Shown here piece by piece: positions 35,295 to 45,447 of a stretch of 64,000 bases of DNA. Position numbers and translations under genes: made by a program. The stretch comes from Geoalkalibacter halelectricus (GTDB lineage: Bacteria; Desulfobacterota; Desulfuromonadia; Desulfuromonadales; Geoalkalibacteraceae), in the NCBI RefSeq assembly GCF_025263685.1, contig NZ_CP092109.1:2047001-2111000 (forward strand), given 5' to 3'. Under the pieces are notes generated by a model that was not told the origin of the DNA, ran no database searches, and worked only from the letters and a program-made list of their open reading frames with translations. Position 1 is the stretch's first letter. The number at the start of each line of letters is the position of its first letter.

Positions 35295-37115
35295 ATGGGT
35301 GAAGGTTGTTTTGTGCGCGGCACGGTGCCGAATGCCACCACCGCCGGCGGCAGTTGTGCGGTGGTCCGCTGGGTGGCCGGGCTGGTTCTGATTTTGGTGC
35401 TGTCGGCGGTCGACACCGCGCAGGCGCTGCCTTACGCCGAGGTGCGGGTGCAGATTCGCGGCGTGGAGGGGGCGGTGCTGGAGAATGTCGCGGCGGCCCT
35501 CGAACTGCCGCCGGGCCTGGTCCGCGACGGTCGGGTCAACGAGCTGTGGCTGCGGCGTTTCGAGCGCGGCATCCCGCAGCGCGCCCGGACCGCCCTGGAG
35601 CCTTTCGGCTACTACGAGCCGCGCATTCAGGTGGACCGCCTGCCCGAGAACCGGCGTCTGGTGCTACGGGTGAGCATCGAACCCGGGCCGCCGGTGCGCG
35701 TGGTGGGCCGCCGCCTGCGCATGGAGGGCGATCCGCCCCGGCGTCTGCGCGAGCGCCTTGATGAATTCCCCCTGCTCCCCGGCGATGTATTGCGCCACGA
35801 TATCTACGAAAGCGCCAAGGCCCAGCTCAAGAGCCTGGCGGTGGATCTCGGTTACCTCGACGCCGACTTCTCGGTGGCCGTCATCCGCGTCAATCGCGAG
35901 CAACGCAGCGCCGAAATCGAGCTGCTCTTCGTTCCCGGACCCCGCTACCATTTCGGTGCGGTCACTCTCAGCGGCAACCATCGCTATCCCGAGCGTTTTC
36001 TGCGCCGCCATCTGGCTTTTCGCGAAGGTGACGTGTTTTCCTTCGATCTGCTCGGGCTGACTCAGCAAAATTTCTTTGATTCCGACCGCTTTTCCGGGGT
36101 GGTGGTGAATCCGCGCATCGCGGCCGCCGAGAACCATGTGGTGCCCATCGATATCCATCTCGAACCCTCGGCGCCGCGCCGGCTGCGTCCCGGTGTTGGT
36201 TACGGCACCGATACGGGTGGGCGCTTTACGCTGAGCTACCAGGATGTCAACGTGGTGCAGACCGGCCACGAGCTGGGGTTGAGCGGCATGCTGGCCGAGC
36301 GGCAGAAGCAGGCCAATTTGCGCTACATCATTCCCAGTCACCGCAATATCCAAAGCCTCATCGCCCTGCGCGCCGGCTATCAGGAAGAAAACCTCAAGAC
36401 CTACGATACCCGCTACTACTTCGCCGAGGCCGAGCGCGTCTACGGCCTGCGCCGCAACCGTCTGGGCACCATCTATCTGCGCTACCAGCAGGAGGATTCC
36501 AACATCGGCGGCAGCGACATCAGCACGCGCCTGATCATGCCCGGCGCGCGTTTTTCCCAGATGCGCTTCAACGACCCCATTCGCCCCACGCGCGGCTATC
36601 ATTACCAGGCCGAGGTGCGCGGCACCCACGACAACCTGGGGTCGGAAGTGCGGCTGTTTCAGATGCTCGGCAATCTCAATTTCCTCATCCCCCTGCCGTT
36701 TGAAACCTTCCTGCATCTGCGCGGCCAGGGCGCCACCACCAATCAGAGCGATGATCTTGAGGAAATCCCCGCCTCGTTGCGCTTTTTCACCGGCGGCGAC
36801 CGTTCGGTGCGCGGCTATGCCTATCAGACCCTGGGGCCGACGGATGATCTGGGCAACGTGGTGGGCGGCAAGCATCTGCTGGTCGGCAGCATCGAGCTGG
36901 AAAAACGTTTCGTCGGCAGCAATTGGGCGCTGGCGGCGTTTTACGATACCGGCAACGCCTTTGACAGCTTCACCGATTTTCGCCTGGCGCGCGCCGCCGG
37001 CGGGGGGGTGCGCTACTATACGCCGGTGGGGCCCGTCAAGGTCGATGTAGCACGTCAGATTGGCGAGCCCACGCCGTCTTACCGGCTGCATATCGGGATA
37101 GGTCTGGGATGGTGA
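35295..37115 (+). CDS. tamA: TamA-like Omp85 outer-membrane assembly protein
   Basis: The 606-residue precursor has a signal-like hydrophobic stretch (VVRWVAGLVLILVLSAVDTAQA), three POTRA-type domains (about 50-270) and a C-terminal 16-strand barrel with FFTGGDRSVRGYAYQTLGP, the conserved lid-lock-type motif. TamA acts with TamB in outer-membrane protein or phospholipid transport. ATG 35295 lacks a ribosome site; GTG 35313 or GTG 35361 may be the true start. It overlaps tamB by seven bases, a common coupled pair. Confidence 0.92.
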   Translation: MGEGCFVRGTVPNATTAGGSCAVVRWVAGLVLILVLSAVDTAQALPYAEVRVQIRGVEGAVLENVAAALELPPGLVRDGRVNELWLRRFERGIPQRARTALEPFGYYEPRIQVDRLPENRRLVLRVSIEPGPPVRVVGRRLRMEGDPPRRLRERLDEFPLLPGDVLRHDIYESAKAQLKSLAVDLGYLDADFSVAVIRVNREQRSAEIELLFVPGPRYHFGAVTLSGNHRYPERFLRRHLAFREGDVFSFDLLGLTQQNFFDSDRFSGVVVNPRIAAAENHVVPIDIHLEPSAPRRLRPGVGYGTDTGGRFTLSYQDVNVVQTGHELGLSGMLAERQKQANLRYIIPSHRNIQSLIALRAGYQEENLKTYDTRYYFAEAERVYGLRRNRLGTIYLRYQQEDSNIGGSDISTRLIMPGARFSQMRFNDPIRPTRGYHYQAEVRGTHDNLGSEVRLFQMLGNLNFLIPLPFETFLHLRGQGATTNQSDDLEEIPASLRFFTGGDRSVRGYAYQTLGPTDDLGNVVGGKHLLVGSIELEKRFVGSNWALAAFYDTGNAFDSFTDFRLARAAGGGVRYYTPVGPVKVDVARQIGEPTPSYRLHIGIGLGW

Positions 37116-40100
37116 TGCGCGTTCTCAAATATGTGGTGCCGGGGGTGGTGCTTCTCGGGCTGGTGTTGCTTTTTGGAGCCGGCTACTGGCTGCTGCGCAC
37201 CCCGGAGGGCGCGCGCTGGACTCTTGCCGCGGTATCGCGCTGGACGCCGGTGACTCTGGAGGCCGAGGCTATTCGGGGGCGCCTCTGGGGGGATCTTGAG
37301 CTGGACGGTTTGCAGGTTTTCTGGCCGGGGGGCGAGGCGCGCAGCGATGCCCTGCGCCTGCGGTGGCGACCCGGTGATCTGAGGGCCCTGCGCTTGGCGG
37401 TGATGGAACTCGACCTGGGCCGTCTGGAGATCGTCTGGGACGCGGCCGAGGAGCCCCCGCCGCCTGCCGTGGAACCCGAGGAGCAACCCTTGCGCCTGGC
37501 CTGGCCGCGCCTGGAAGGACTGCCCCTGCGGGTGGTTCTGCTGGTTGAAAGGTTGCAGGCCGAACAGGTGAGTTTCGGCGCCCGCGGGACCGCGCCCCAG
37601 GTATTGGCTGATGTACGGCTGGCTCTGGGTTGGCAGGACGGGGAAGTCTCTTTGCAGGATCTCGCCCTCGCCGGTGATTTCGGCCGCATCGAGGCGCAGG
37701 CGCGTGCCCGCTTGACTGAGCCTTTCCTGAGTGCCGAGCTGCGCTGGCAGGACGAGCCGGCGGCTCTGGACATCGATGGCGTCGAGCTGTCTCTGGAGCT
37801 GCGCGAGGTTTCCGGTCTGGTGGTGGGCGGCCCCGTGACGGTGCAGCTATACGCGGCCGGTGCCCCGTTGGTGCAACTCGAGGGCCGCCTGGCGCTCCAT
37901 GAGATGGCGCTGAGCTTCGAGGAGTTGCTCCTGGCGCGATCCGGGGCCGCCGATCGCGTGCGCGGGACCGCCTCCGTCGACTGGAGCGGCCGCGATCTGC
38001 AATTCGCCGCGAATCTGAATCTCGAAAATCTCAACTTGGAACCGGAATTAGGCTGGGCCACGGATCTGTCAGGCCGCCTTGAGGTGCAGGGTGATTTGGC
38101 GGCCTATGCGGGGAGCATCGACCTGCGCAACGCCCGTCCGGGCTGGGAAGACCTCGCCCTGGCCGCTCTGGTGCGCGGCAGCGCGGAGGATCTGAGCTTG
38201 AGCGACATCCGGGCGCGGTGGCTCGACGGGAGCCTCAGCGGTGATCTGGACATGCACTGGAGCGCGGGATTTTTTCTTGACGCGCGCTTGAGCGGCGCAG
38301 GACTCGATCCCGGGGTGATCGAAGGTGCACCGGCAGGGCGTTTGAACTTTGATCTGGTATCCGCACTGCAACTGCCTCCCGGGGAAGACCTCAGCGTGAC
38401 GGCCGCTGGGCAGCTGCGCGACAGTCACCTGCTCGACCAGCCTTTTGACGCTCATTTCGACTTGCTTTGGGCCGAGGAGGACCTGCATCTGCATGCCTTG
38501 CACCTTCAGACCGAGGGCGTAGAGCTTGAGGCCCTCGGCCGCTTGAGCGAAGCGGTGCATTTCACCGCTCTCGTCGAGGATTTCGCGGTGCTGTTGCCGG
38601 ATCTGTCCGGCAGTGCCCGGGCCGAAGGCCGGGTGGTGTTGCGCGACGGTCGACCGGGTGGGGAGATCCGGGCCGAGGGCTCCGACCTGGCCATTGCGGA
38701 TCTACGTCTGGCCCGCTGGCAGCTCCAGGCCGACCTCAGGGATCTGGAGGCACCGGGGAATATCGAGGCCAGTCTCTGGGATATGCGCCACGGTGACATC
38801 CGCCTGCGCGAGGTTGAGGCGCAGTTTGCCGGATTGATCGAGGAGCATGCCATCGACCTGCGCCTTGACTGGGGCACGGGGCGCTTGCGCAGCACTGCCC
38901 GCGGGGGCTGGTACGATGAGGCCTGGCGGGGTGAGATCGCCCGCTTGCAGGGCGAGGAGCGGGCCCTGGGCGCCTGGTGGTTTGCGCAGCCCGTGCGGAT
39001 CGAGGCCGGCGCGCAGCTTGTGGAGTTGGCCGGACTGGTTCTGGAAGCTGAAACCGGTGGAGTGCTGCGCCTCGACGGCGCCTTTGCGCCCGAGGAGTTT
39101 AGCGGTGATCTGCACGGTTCCTGGCAGGCCTTCAACCTTGAACTCCTCAATCCTTGGTTGCCGGATATGCAGTTGGCGGGAGATACCAGCGGTGAGCTAG
39201 AGGTTCGCATTCATTCCGCCGAGCGTCTCGATCTGGCCGCGGAGATTGAGCTCGCGACTCAGGTCGCCCTGGAAACCGGCATCATCGAAGTGCGCGAGGC
39301 GGCGCTGACCTTGGGCTGGGACGCTCAGGGATTGGCGGCGCGGGCGCTGGTCCGGGTCGATGACGCCGGTACCTTGACCCTGGTAGTGGCGTCCGATGAT
39401 CCCGGAGCACCCCGAATCCCCGAGCGGGGAGACATCGAGGCGCACTGGAGCGGGGTTGCCTTGGAAGATCTGGCCGCGCGCTTTTATCTGCCCCTGGATC
39501 TCTGGGGTGCGCTCAGCGCCGATCTGAGCGGCAACTGGGACGCGGATCTGAATGTAGCGCTACGCGGCGCGCTGCGTATCGCCGAGGGCGGGTTGCGCTG
39601 GCGCGACGAGGACGGCGAGATCACCGCCGCTCTGCAAACCGCCCAGCTGGATTGGCAGTGGCAGGGCGCGGACCTGGTTGGTGAACTCGATGTGCTGCTG
39701 TCCGACTTCGGTGCGGTGCAGGGCAATTTTCAACTGCCCTTGCCGGCGCGTCTGCCGACCGCTTTCGACGAGGCGGCACCCCTGGCGGCACGCCTGCGCG
39801 TGCAGGTGCGTGAGCATGGCCTGCTTGCGACCTTCATGCCGGGGTTGGTCGATGAAACCGCGGGCGACTTGCGGGCCGATCTGCAGGTCGGCGGCAGTTG
39901 GGCCACGCCTGTGTTTTCCGGCGATTTTTCCCTGACCGGCGCCGGGGCGATCCTGCCCGCCACGGGGGTGGTGCTGCGGGAGTTGGAGCTGCACGGCGAA
40001 CTCGACGGTCAGCAGGTGCGCCTCAGCTCCTTCGGGGTGCGCTCCGGGCGCGGGCGGCTCGATGGCCGCGGCCTGGTGCAGCTCGACGATTGGGCCCTGC

Positions 40101-41053
40101 AATCCTACAGCTTTGAAATCGCGGGGCGCGATTTTCAGGTGGCCGATCTGCCCGAACTGGAAATTCGTATCAATCCCGATCTGCGCATCGAAGGCGCCCT
40201 TGATCGGCTGCGCGTCAGCGGCGAGGTGCGGGTTCCTCTGTTCGTGGTGACGGGCTGGCAGGCGCGTACCCCAGTTTCTCCGAGTCCTGACGTGGTGTTC
40301 GTCAACGGCGAGGAACTGGAGCCCGAGCGCGGCTTGCCCCTGGATCTGGATCTCAATCTGCGCGTGATACTCGGCGAGAGCGTCGTGATCAAACTCGCCG
40401 GCCTCGATGCACGCCTGGGCGGAGACCTGACGCTGACTATGTCCGAGCGAAACGACGTTCTCGGTACCGGCGAAATTCGCGTGATACAGGGCCACTATGC
40501 CGCTTATGGACTCCGGTTGCCCATTACCCGCGGGCGGCTGTTTTTTCCCGGCGGACCGGTGGAGCGGCCGACCCTCGACATCCTGGCTCTGCGCACCGTG
40601 GGTGAGGTGCGCGCCGGCGTGCAGGTCAGCGGCACCCCGCAGGTGCCGGTGGTACGGCTTTATTCGGAGCCCGGCATGCCCGATACCGATGTCTTGTCCT
40701 ATATCGTCCTCGGCCGGCCCATGGGCGCCGGCCAGGGCCAGGTGGATGCCCTGATGCTGGCGGCCGGGGCGTTGCTTTCCCAGGGCGAGTCGGCGGCTCT
40801 CCAGGACCGGCTGCGGCGGCGCCTGGGCATTGATGTGTTCGAGGTCCATGGCGGCGAGGGCGAGATCGAGGCGGCCATGGTGACCATCGGCAAGTATCTC
40901 ACTCCCGATCTCTACATCAGCTTCGGTCAGTCGCTGTTCGGCGAAACCAACGTGGCCCGCATGCGCTACAGCATCACCGAGCGCTGGCAAATCGAATCCC
41001 AGGTCGGAGAGGTGAGCGGCGCGGACCTGTTCTACCGCCTCGAATTTCGCTGA
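37109..41053 (+). CDS. tamB: TamB/YdbH-type intermembrane bridge protein
   Basis: This 1314-residue protein has an N-terminal membrane anchor (VLKYVVPGVVLLGLVLLFGAGYWLL), a long beta-rich central region and the conserved C-terminal DUF490 domain: RLYSEPGMPDTDVLSYIVLGRPMG, then DLYISFGQSLFGETNVARMRYSI and LFYRLEFR at the end. TamB is thought to form a hydrophobic groove spanning the periplasm. The length is normal for the family. Its last 22 bases overlap the convergent transglutaminase gene. Confidence 0.93.
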   Translation: MVMRVLKYVVPGVVLLGLVLLFGAGYWLLRTPEGARWTLAAVSRWTPVTLEAEAIRGRLWGDLELDGLQVFWPGGEARSDALRLRWRPGDLRALRLAVMELDLGRLEIVWDAAEEPPPPAVEPEEQPLRLAWPRLEGLPLRVVLLVERLQAEQVSFGARGTAPQVLADVRLALGWQDGEVSLQDLALAGDFGRIEAQARARLTEPFLSAELRWQDEPAALDIDGVELSLELREVSGLVVGGPVTVQLYAAGAPLVQLEGRLALHEMALSFEELLLARSGAADRVRGTASVDWSGRDLQFAANLNLENLNLEPELGWATDLSGRLEVQGDLAAYAGSIDLRNARPGWEDLALAALVRGSAEDLSLSDIRARWLDGSLSGDLDMHWSAGFFLDARLSGAGLDPGVIEGAPAGRLNFDLVSALQLPPGEDLSVTAAGQLRDSHLLDQPFDAHFDLLWAEEDLHLHALHLQTEGVELEALGRLSEAVHFTALVEDFAVLLPDLSGSARAEGRVVLRDGRPGGEIRAEGSDLAIADLRLARWQLQADLRDLEAPGNIEASLWDMRHGDIRLREVEAQFAGLIEEHAIDLRLDWGTGRLRSTARGGWYDEAWRGEIARLQGEERALGAWWFAQPVRIEAGAQLVELAGLVLEAETGGVLRLDGAFAPEEFSGDLHGSWQAFNLELLNPWLPDMQLAGDTSGELEVRIHSAERLDLAAEIELATQVALETGIIEVREAALTLGWDAQGLAARALVRVDDAGTLTLVVASDDPGAPRIPERGDIEAHWSGVALEDLAARFYLPLDLWGALSADLSGNWDADLNVALRGALRIAEGGLRWRDEDGEITAALQTAQLDWQWQGADLVGELDVLLSDFGAVQGNFQLPLPARLPTAFDEAAPLAARLRVQVREHGLLATFMPGLVDETAGDLRADLQVGGSWATPVFSGDFSLTGAGAILPATGVVLRELELHGELDGQQVRLSSFGVRSGRGRLDGRGLVQLDDWALQSYSFEIAGRDFQVADLPELEIRINPDLRIEGALDRLRVSGEVRVPLFVVTGWQARTPVSPSPDVVFVNGEELEPERGLPLDLDLNLRVILGESVVIKLAGLDARLGGDLTLTMSERNDVLGTGEIRVIQGHYAAYGLRLPITRGRLFFPGGPVERPTLDILALRTVGEVRAGVQVSGTPQVPVVRLYSEPGMPDTDVLSYIVLGRPMGAGQGQVDALMLAAGALLSQGESAALQDRLRRRLGIDVFEVHGGEGEIEAAMVTIGKYLTPDLYISFGQSLFGETNVARMRYSITERWQIESQVGEVSGADLFYRLEFR

Positions 41054-42966
41054 GGGGATTTTTTCATGGTCCGCAGCAGCCCTTGAAGCTCCCGGCGTTG
41101 CGCCTGGCTCAGGGGCTGCTCGCCATAGAGAGCGGCGGCGTAGACGGCGACAAAGCGGCGCGCCGCCGCGTTATCAAGTTGCGCGGCGATGTCGTAGAGG
41201 CCCCAATGCGGCGGCAGTCGGCGCAGGCCGAGGCGGCGGCGGGCCTGGCCGAGAAAGGCGCGCAGCAGGGCGTCGCCGTCCTCCCGCCGCCGGCGCCGCC
41301 ACAACAGACCCAGGCCACCTGCCACCACCAGCACCAGGGTGGCGGTCGCGCCCCAGCGCCGCGTGCGCTCCATATCCCAGGACAGATCCCGCAGAGTGCC
41401 GCGCGTCTGGCGCAGAGCCTGGATCTGGCGTTCGAGGTCGAAGGTCAGCAGGGTCACCGACCAGAAATGCTCGAGAGTATCGAGGCCCATGTGCAATGAC
41501 CGGCGCCAGCCGCCGGGCGGCGGGCCGCGCAAGGCGCTCTCATAGTTGACGGCGTAGACGGAGGGATCCAGCCGCTCCCAGCCCACCCCCTCGCGCAGCA
41601 CTTCCACCCAGACATGGGCGCGGTTCTCGCGCACGAGGTAGTAGCCCCCCATCTCATTGTAGTCGCCACCGTAATAGCCGCCCACCAGGCGCGCGGGAAT
41701 ATCGCCCAGCCGTAGCAGCACGGCAAAGGCCGAGGCGAAGAACTCGCAGTGCCCGGCGCGCTCCTCCAGCAGAAAGCGGCCGAGGGGATCGCTGCCGGTG
41801 GGTAGATCGCTGGTGGAGTAGCGAAATCCGCCCTCGGCGAAATAACGGCGCAGGCGGCTCAGGCGCTCCTCGGCGCTCGGGGCATCGGCATAGATCTCGG
41901 CGGCCAGATCCCTCAGGCGCGGCGGAAGGTCGGCGGGCAACTGCACGTAAAAATCGTGCGGTGGCCGTACCTGTGGAACCAGCACCCGGCCGAGGGTCGA
42001 TACCGCTTCATAGCTCAGGCGCTGGTGGGCGCGGCGCCGGCCGCTGAACACCCGGTCCGGGCTGCTCTCGGCGGCAAGCCCGTGGATGCTCAGGGGGGTG
42101 TCGAGGGCGAAGACGACCGGTTGCGAGGTCGGTTCGGGAAAAATGCGCTGCGTAACCTGGTTCCCGGCGGCCGGAGTCTCGACGGCTCTGCCGGGGGGCG
42201 GCCGCCGCTCCCAGGCCGAGCCGTCGAATTGGTTGAGCACCGTGCCGCGCCAGTAGAGATCCTCCGGCGCCAGGGCCTGCATTTCGGCGCGCAGCACCAG
42301 GGCGGTGCCGGTGGCGATGGCCGGCGCCGCCCCGGGCTGCACCCGCTCGGTGTAGCCGGCGGTGGCTTGGCCCTGCTGGTTGAGAACATTCCACAGCGGA
42401 ACCTGGGTGCGCGGCAGCACCAGAAATAAGGCCGCCGCCAGGGGCAGGGCCAGGCCCGGCAGCAACCAGGCGGAGCCGAGCAGCCGGCGCCACTGCGCGC
42501 GGTTCAGGTACAGGTCGGGCGCGCTGCGCACAAAGCACAGCAGCACCAGGGCCAGGGCGACGGCGAGGAATTGGGTGAACAGATACAGGGCGAAGCGCGG
42601 CGAGAGATCAAACAGGGTCGAGCCGGCCAGGGCGAAGAGCGCCAGCACATAGAGTTGCAGCAACTGGCGCGGCGATTGGTCGCCGAGCAGGCGCAGCCCG
42701 AGCAGCAAGGCGAGGATGTTGACGGCCGGCACCAGGTGGGTGGGGCTGAGCTGCGGTACATAAAGGGCGAAGGCCGCCACCCCGGCCGCATTCACCGCCC
42801 AGTTCGGCAGCAGGCGCAGGCCGCGCGCCTCGCCCAGCAGCGCCAGGACGAGCAGCAGGGGGAAGGCCAGCAGCGGCAGTGGGTCGAGGTGTGGCGCCAG
42901 GACCAGGTAGCCGAGCAGGGCGATCAGCGCGCTGAGCCCGTGTAGAACCGTTTTAACGCGCATCAT
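41032..42966 (-). CDS. TgpA-like membrane transglutaminase
   Basis: The 644-residue protein has about six N-terminal membrane helices (1-185), an extracytoplasmic region with a transglutaminase core (Cys407 in GHCEFFASA, His451 in RAHVWVEV, Asp467 in RLDPSV), another helix near 550 and a cytoplasmic DUF4129-like tail. The catalytic triad is complete. TgpA-type proteins commonly follow a MoxR ATPase and a DUF58 protein, as here, with unknown physiological substrate. It overlaps the DUF58 gene by 14 bp. Confidence 0.92.
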   Translation of the reverse strand: MMRVKTVLHGLSALIALLGYLVLAPHLDPLPLLAFPLLLVLALLGEARGLRLLPNWAVNAAGVAAFALYVPQLSPTHLVPAVNILALLLGLRLLGDQSPRQLLQLYVLALFALAGSTLFDLSPRFALYLFTQFLAVALALVLLCFVRSAPDLYLNRAQWRRLLGSAWLLPGLALPLAAALFLVLPRTQVPLWNVLNQQGQATAGYTERVQPGAAPAIATGTALVLRAEMQALAPEDLYWRGTVLNQFDGSAWERRPPPGRAVETPAAGNQVTQRIFPEPTSQPVVFALDTPLSIHGLAAESSPDRVFSGRRRAHQRLSYEAVSTLGRVLVPQVRPPHDFYVQLPADLPPRLRDLAAEIYADAPSAEERLSRLRRYFAEGGFRYSTSDLPTGSDPLGRFLLEERAGHCEFFASAFAVLLRLGDIPARLVGGYYGGDYNEMGGYYLVRENRAHVWVEVLREGVGWERLDPSVYAVNYESALRGPPPGGWRRSLHMGLDTLEHFWSVTLLTFDLERQIQALRQTRGTLRDLSWDMERTRRWGATATLVLVVAGGLGLLWRRRRREDGDALLRAFLGQARRRLGLRRLPPHWGLYDIAAQLDNAAARRFVAVYAAALYGEQPLSQAQRRELQGLLRTMKKSPQRNSRR

Positions 42967-43780
42967 ACAGGGCCAGTTCGTGCAGCAGGCGCAAACGGTG
43001 GCGGCGGCCGCGGCTCGGCGCCAGCACCCGCTCGCCGAGGCGCAGGCCCAGGGGGCGGCCGCTGCGCCATCCCAGGTTGATGAGATAGGTGGCGTTGCCG
43101 AGGCGCTCCTCGAGGGTTGTGCCGGGACATTGCGCCAGGTTGATCCACAAGGGTCGCGCGGCCGTGGCGCTGAGCTGCTTGACCTTGATGCTGTCGTGCC
43201 GGGCGCTGTGTTTCCAGTGAATCAGCTTCAGAGGCTCCTGGCCGCTGTAGTCGGCAATCCCCAGCAGGTCGCCCTCGTGGCCCGCGCGGGGGGCGTCGGC
43301 ACGGCCGCGGATCTGGCGCCCCGATCCCTCGACGGGCAAGGCGCAAGGGCGTGGGCGCGGCAGCACGATCACCTCCTGGTCCAGGGGCAGCCAACTGCCG
43401 CGTTGGAAAAAACCCACGGGAAAGGCCGATTTTAAGCGCACGCCGCCGATGCGCCGGCGGCCGCGACGGCCGAAGGTCAGGCTGAGCGGTTGATCCTCGG
43501 CGCTGCGCGCGGCGATGAGTGGAAAATGGGCCGCGCCTTCCTCCACTTCGGCCTGCAGAAGAAAACGAGCCCGCCGCTGGTGGTTTTCCACAATCAGGGA
43601 GGCTGCGGTGGGGGTGTCGGCGTAGACCTCCTCGGGAAACCTCAGGCGCACCCGCAGGCCGCCGAGATTGGCGCGTCCCAGCAAGCCGGAGACGATCAGC
43701 AGGCCGAGCAGCGCCGCCACCAGCAGATAGAGCAGATTGTTGCCGGTGTTCACCGCGGCCAGACCCAGAACCAGGGTCAC
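42953..43780 (-). CDS. DUF58 domain protein
   Basis: The 275-residue product has two adjacent N-terminal helices (VLGLAAVNTGNNLLYLLVAALLGLLIVSGLL), a beta-rich middle and the DUF58 core GHEGDLLGIADYSGQEPLKLIHWKHSARHD. It partners MoxR ATPases, possibly as a von Willebrand-like adaptor. The family N-terminus appears to start about 12 codons earlier (LKPTAAGSLYIGV), where only a CTG at 43816 overlapping the moxR stop is available. GTG 43780 is therefore the formal start, and the true one may differ. Confidence 0.85.
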   Translation of the reverse strand: MTLVLGLAAVNTGNNLLYLLVAALLGLLIVSGLLGRANLGGLRVRLRFPEEVYADTPTAASLIVENHQRRARFLLQAEVEEGAAHFPLIAARSAEDQPLSLTFGRRGRRRIGGVRLKSAFPVGFFQRGSWLPLDQEVIVLPRPRPCALPVEGSGRQIRGRADAPRAGHEGDLLGIADYSGQEPLKLIHWKHSARHDSIKVKQLSATAARPLWINLAQCPGTTLEERLGNATYLINLGWRSGRPLGLRLGERVLAPSRGRRHRLRLLHELALYDAR

Positions 43781-43812
43781 GCCGATATAGAGGCTGCCGG
43801 CGGCGGTCGGTT

Positions 43813-44751
43813 TCAGGCCCGGGGCACGGGAAGCTCGTTGAGCAACAGGCGTAATAACTCCTCCTTTGGCAGGCTTTCATGTTCCGGCCGCACAATCAGG
43901 CGGTGGGCGAGGGCGGCCGGGGCGACCTGCTTGACGTCCTCGGGGGTGACGAAGGCGCGTCCGTCGAGGTAGGCGGCGGCGCGCGCGGCTTCGCCGAGGG
44001 TGATGGCGCCGCGCGTGGAGACTCCGGCCAGTACCGCCGGGTGCTCGCGGGTGGCGAGGGTCAGGGCGTAGATGTAGTCGATGACCTTTTCGCCCAGGTG
44101 AACGTCGCGCAGGGCGGCGCGCGCGGCGAGAATCTGGTCGCGGCTCAGCAGCGCCGGCAGGCGCCCGATCTGATCGCGCACGCTGCCGCCGCCGATGATG
44201 GCCTTTTCCACGGCCGCCGGCGGGTAGCCGATGCCGGTGCACAGGCTGAAGCGATCGAGCTGGGATTCGGGCAGGGGGAAGGTGCCGATCTGCTCCACGG
44301 GGTTTTGGGTGGCGATGACCAGAAAGGGTTCGGGCAGCACGTGAGTGGTGCCCTCCACGGTCACGCGTCGCTCGCCCATGGCTTCCAGCAGGGCGCTCTG
44401 GGTTTTGGGCATGGCGCGGTTGATCTCGTCGACCAGCACCAGGTTGTTGAAAATGGGGCCGGGCAGAAACTCGAAGCGATGCTCCTCGCGTCGGTAAATG
44501 GACAGCCCGGTGATGTCGCTGGGCAGCAGGTCGCTGGTGCACTGGATGCGGCCGAAGGACAGGCCCAGGACCCGCGCCAGGGCCAGGGCCAGGGTGGTTT
44601 TGCCCAGGCCGGGGATGTCCTCGAGCAGGATGTGGCCCCCCGAGAGCAGGGCGATGATGGCCAGGCGCACGGCGCGCACCTTGCCTTGCAGGTGACGGTT
44701 GGCCAGGGTGTCGATGACAGAAACGATGTGGTCACGCTCGGCAAGCGCCAT
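43813..44751 (-). CDS. MoxR-family AAA+ ATPase
   Basis: This 312-residue cytoplasmic ATPase has Walker A GLGKT (48-52), Walker B LVLVDEINR, sensor-1 IATQNPVEQIG and sensor-2 SLPESQLDRFS-type motifs (GTFPLPESQLDRFSLC). MoxR proteins act as chaperones in maturation of other complexes. It heads a minus-strand operon with the DUF58 and transglutaminase genes, a widespread trio. Its start faces the folK gene, with a 194-bp divergent control region between them. Confidence 0.95.
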   Translation of the reverse strand: MALAERDHIVSVIDTLANRHLQGKVRAVRLAIIALLSGGHILLEDIPGLGKTTLALALARVLGLSFGRIQCTSDLLPSDITGLSIYRREEHRFEFLPGPIFNNLVLVDEINRAMPKTQSALLEAMGERRVTVEGTTHVLPEPFLVIATQNPVEQIGTFPLPESQLDRFSLCTGIGYPPAAVEKAIIGGGSVRDQIGRLPALLSRDQILAARAALRDVHLGEKVIDYIYALTLATREHPAVLAGVSTRGAITLGEAARAAAYLDGRAFVTPEDVKQVAPAALAHRLIVRPEHESLPKEELLRLLLNELPVPRA

Positions 44752-44885
44752 GATTTTGACCTCTTTTTCTCACCGGAGCGGCCTACGCCCAGGTGTCAGT
44801 ATCGGTGCGCAATTCAGGTTAGCAAGATCGGGGCCAGCGCCGTTGCCCGGAAAGGGGCGGCCGGTTTGCCCCGCGGGGGAAAGAT

Positions 44886-44915
44886 TGACTCGATTTTGCC
44901 AATTGTGCTTTAATT
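44886..44915 (+). promoter_or_regulatory. Sigma-70 promoter of folK
   Basis: TTGACT (44886-44891) and TTTAAT (44910-44915) are 18 bases apart and lie about 30 bp before the start codon. Confidence 0.5.
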
Positions 44916-44945
44916 TTCTCGTTTTTTCCCCAGGAATCAAACCTT

Positions 44946-45443
44946 ATGCAAAGTATTTTTCTGGCCTTGGGCGCCAACCTCGGTGAGCGCGAGGAACATC
45001 TGCGCCAGGCGCGCGCTCTGCTGCAACGCGCCGAGGGGGTGACGATTCTCGCCTGGTCGCCCCTCTACGAGACCGATCCGGTGGGGGGACCCGAGGGCCA
45101 GGGCCCTTACCTCAACGCGGTTTTGGCCGGCACCACCTCGCTGGCGCCCGCGGATTTGCTGCGCCTGTGCCAGGAGGTCGAGGCGGCGTGCGGGCGGGTG
45201 CGCGAGCAAGCCTGGGGGCCGCGGACCCTGGATATCGACCTTCTCATCTATGGAGACCTGGTGCTGGAGGCGCCTGATTTGATTCTTCCCCATCCCCGCC
45301 TGCATGAACGGCGCTTTGTGCTTGAGCCCCTGTGCGATCTGGCCCCCGACCTGATTCATCCCCTGCTGAAAAAAAGCATGCGTCGCCTGTTGGCCGATTT
45401 CGATCAGGCTCAGCGCGTCAGCCGCGTTCTGGAAAGCTGGTGA
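44946..45443 (+). CDS. folK: 2-amino-4-hydroxy-6-hydroxymethyldihydropteridine diphosphokinase
   Basis: The 165-residue enzyme transfers pyrophosphate from ATP to 6-hydroxymethyl-dihydropterin in folate synthesis. The sequence IFLALGANLGEREEHL, SPLYETDPVGGPEGQGPYLNAV, WGPRTLDIDLLIYGD (metal-binding DIDL) and LPHPRLHERRFVLEPL covers the family landmarks. It starts a four-gene run ending in transaldolase. The next gene begins four bases after its stop. Confidence 0.96.
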   Translation: MQSIFLALGANLGEREEHLRQARALLQRAEGVTILAWSPLYETDPVGGPEGQGPYLNAVLAGTTSLAPADLLRLCQEVEAACGRVREQAWGPRTLDIDLLIYGDLVLEAPDLILPHPRLHERRFVLEPLCDLAPDLIHPLLKKSMRRLLADFDQAQRVSRVLESW

Positions 45444-45447
45444 GGCC

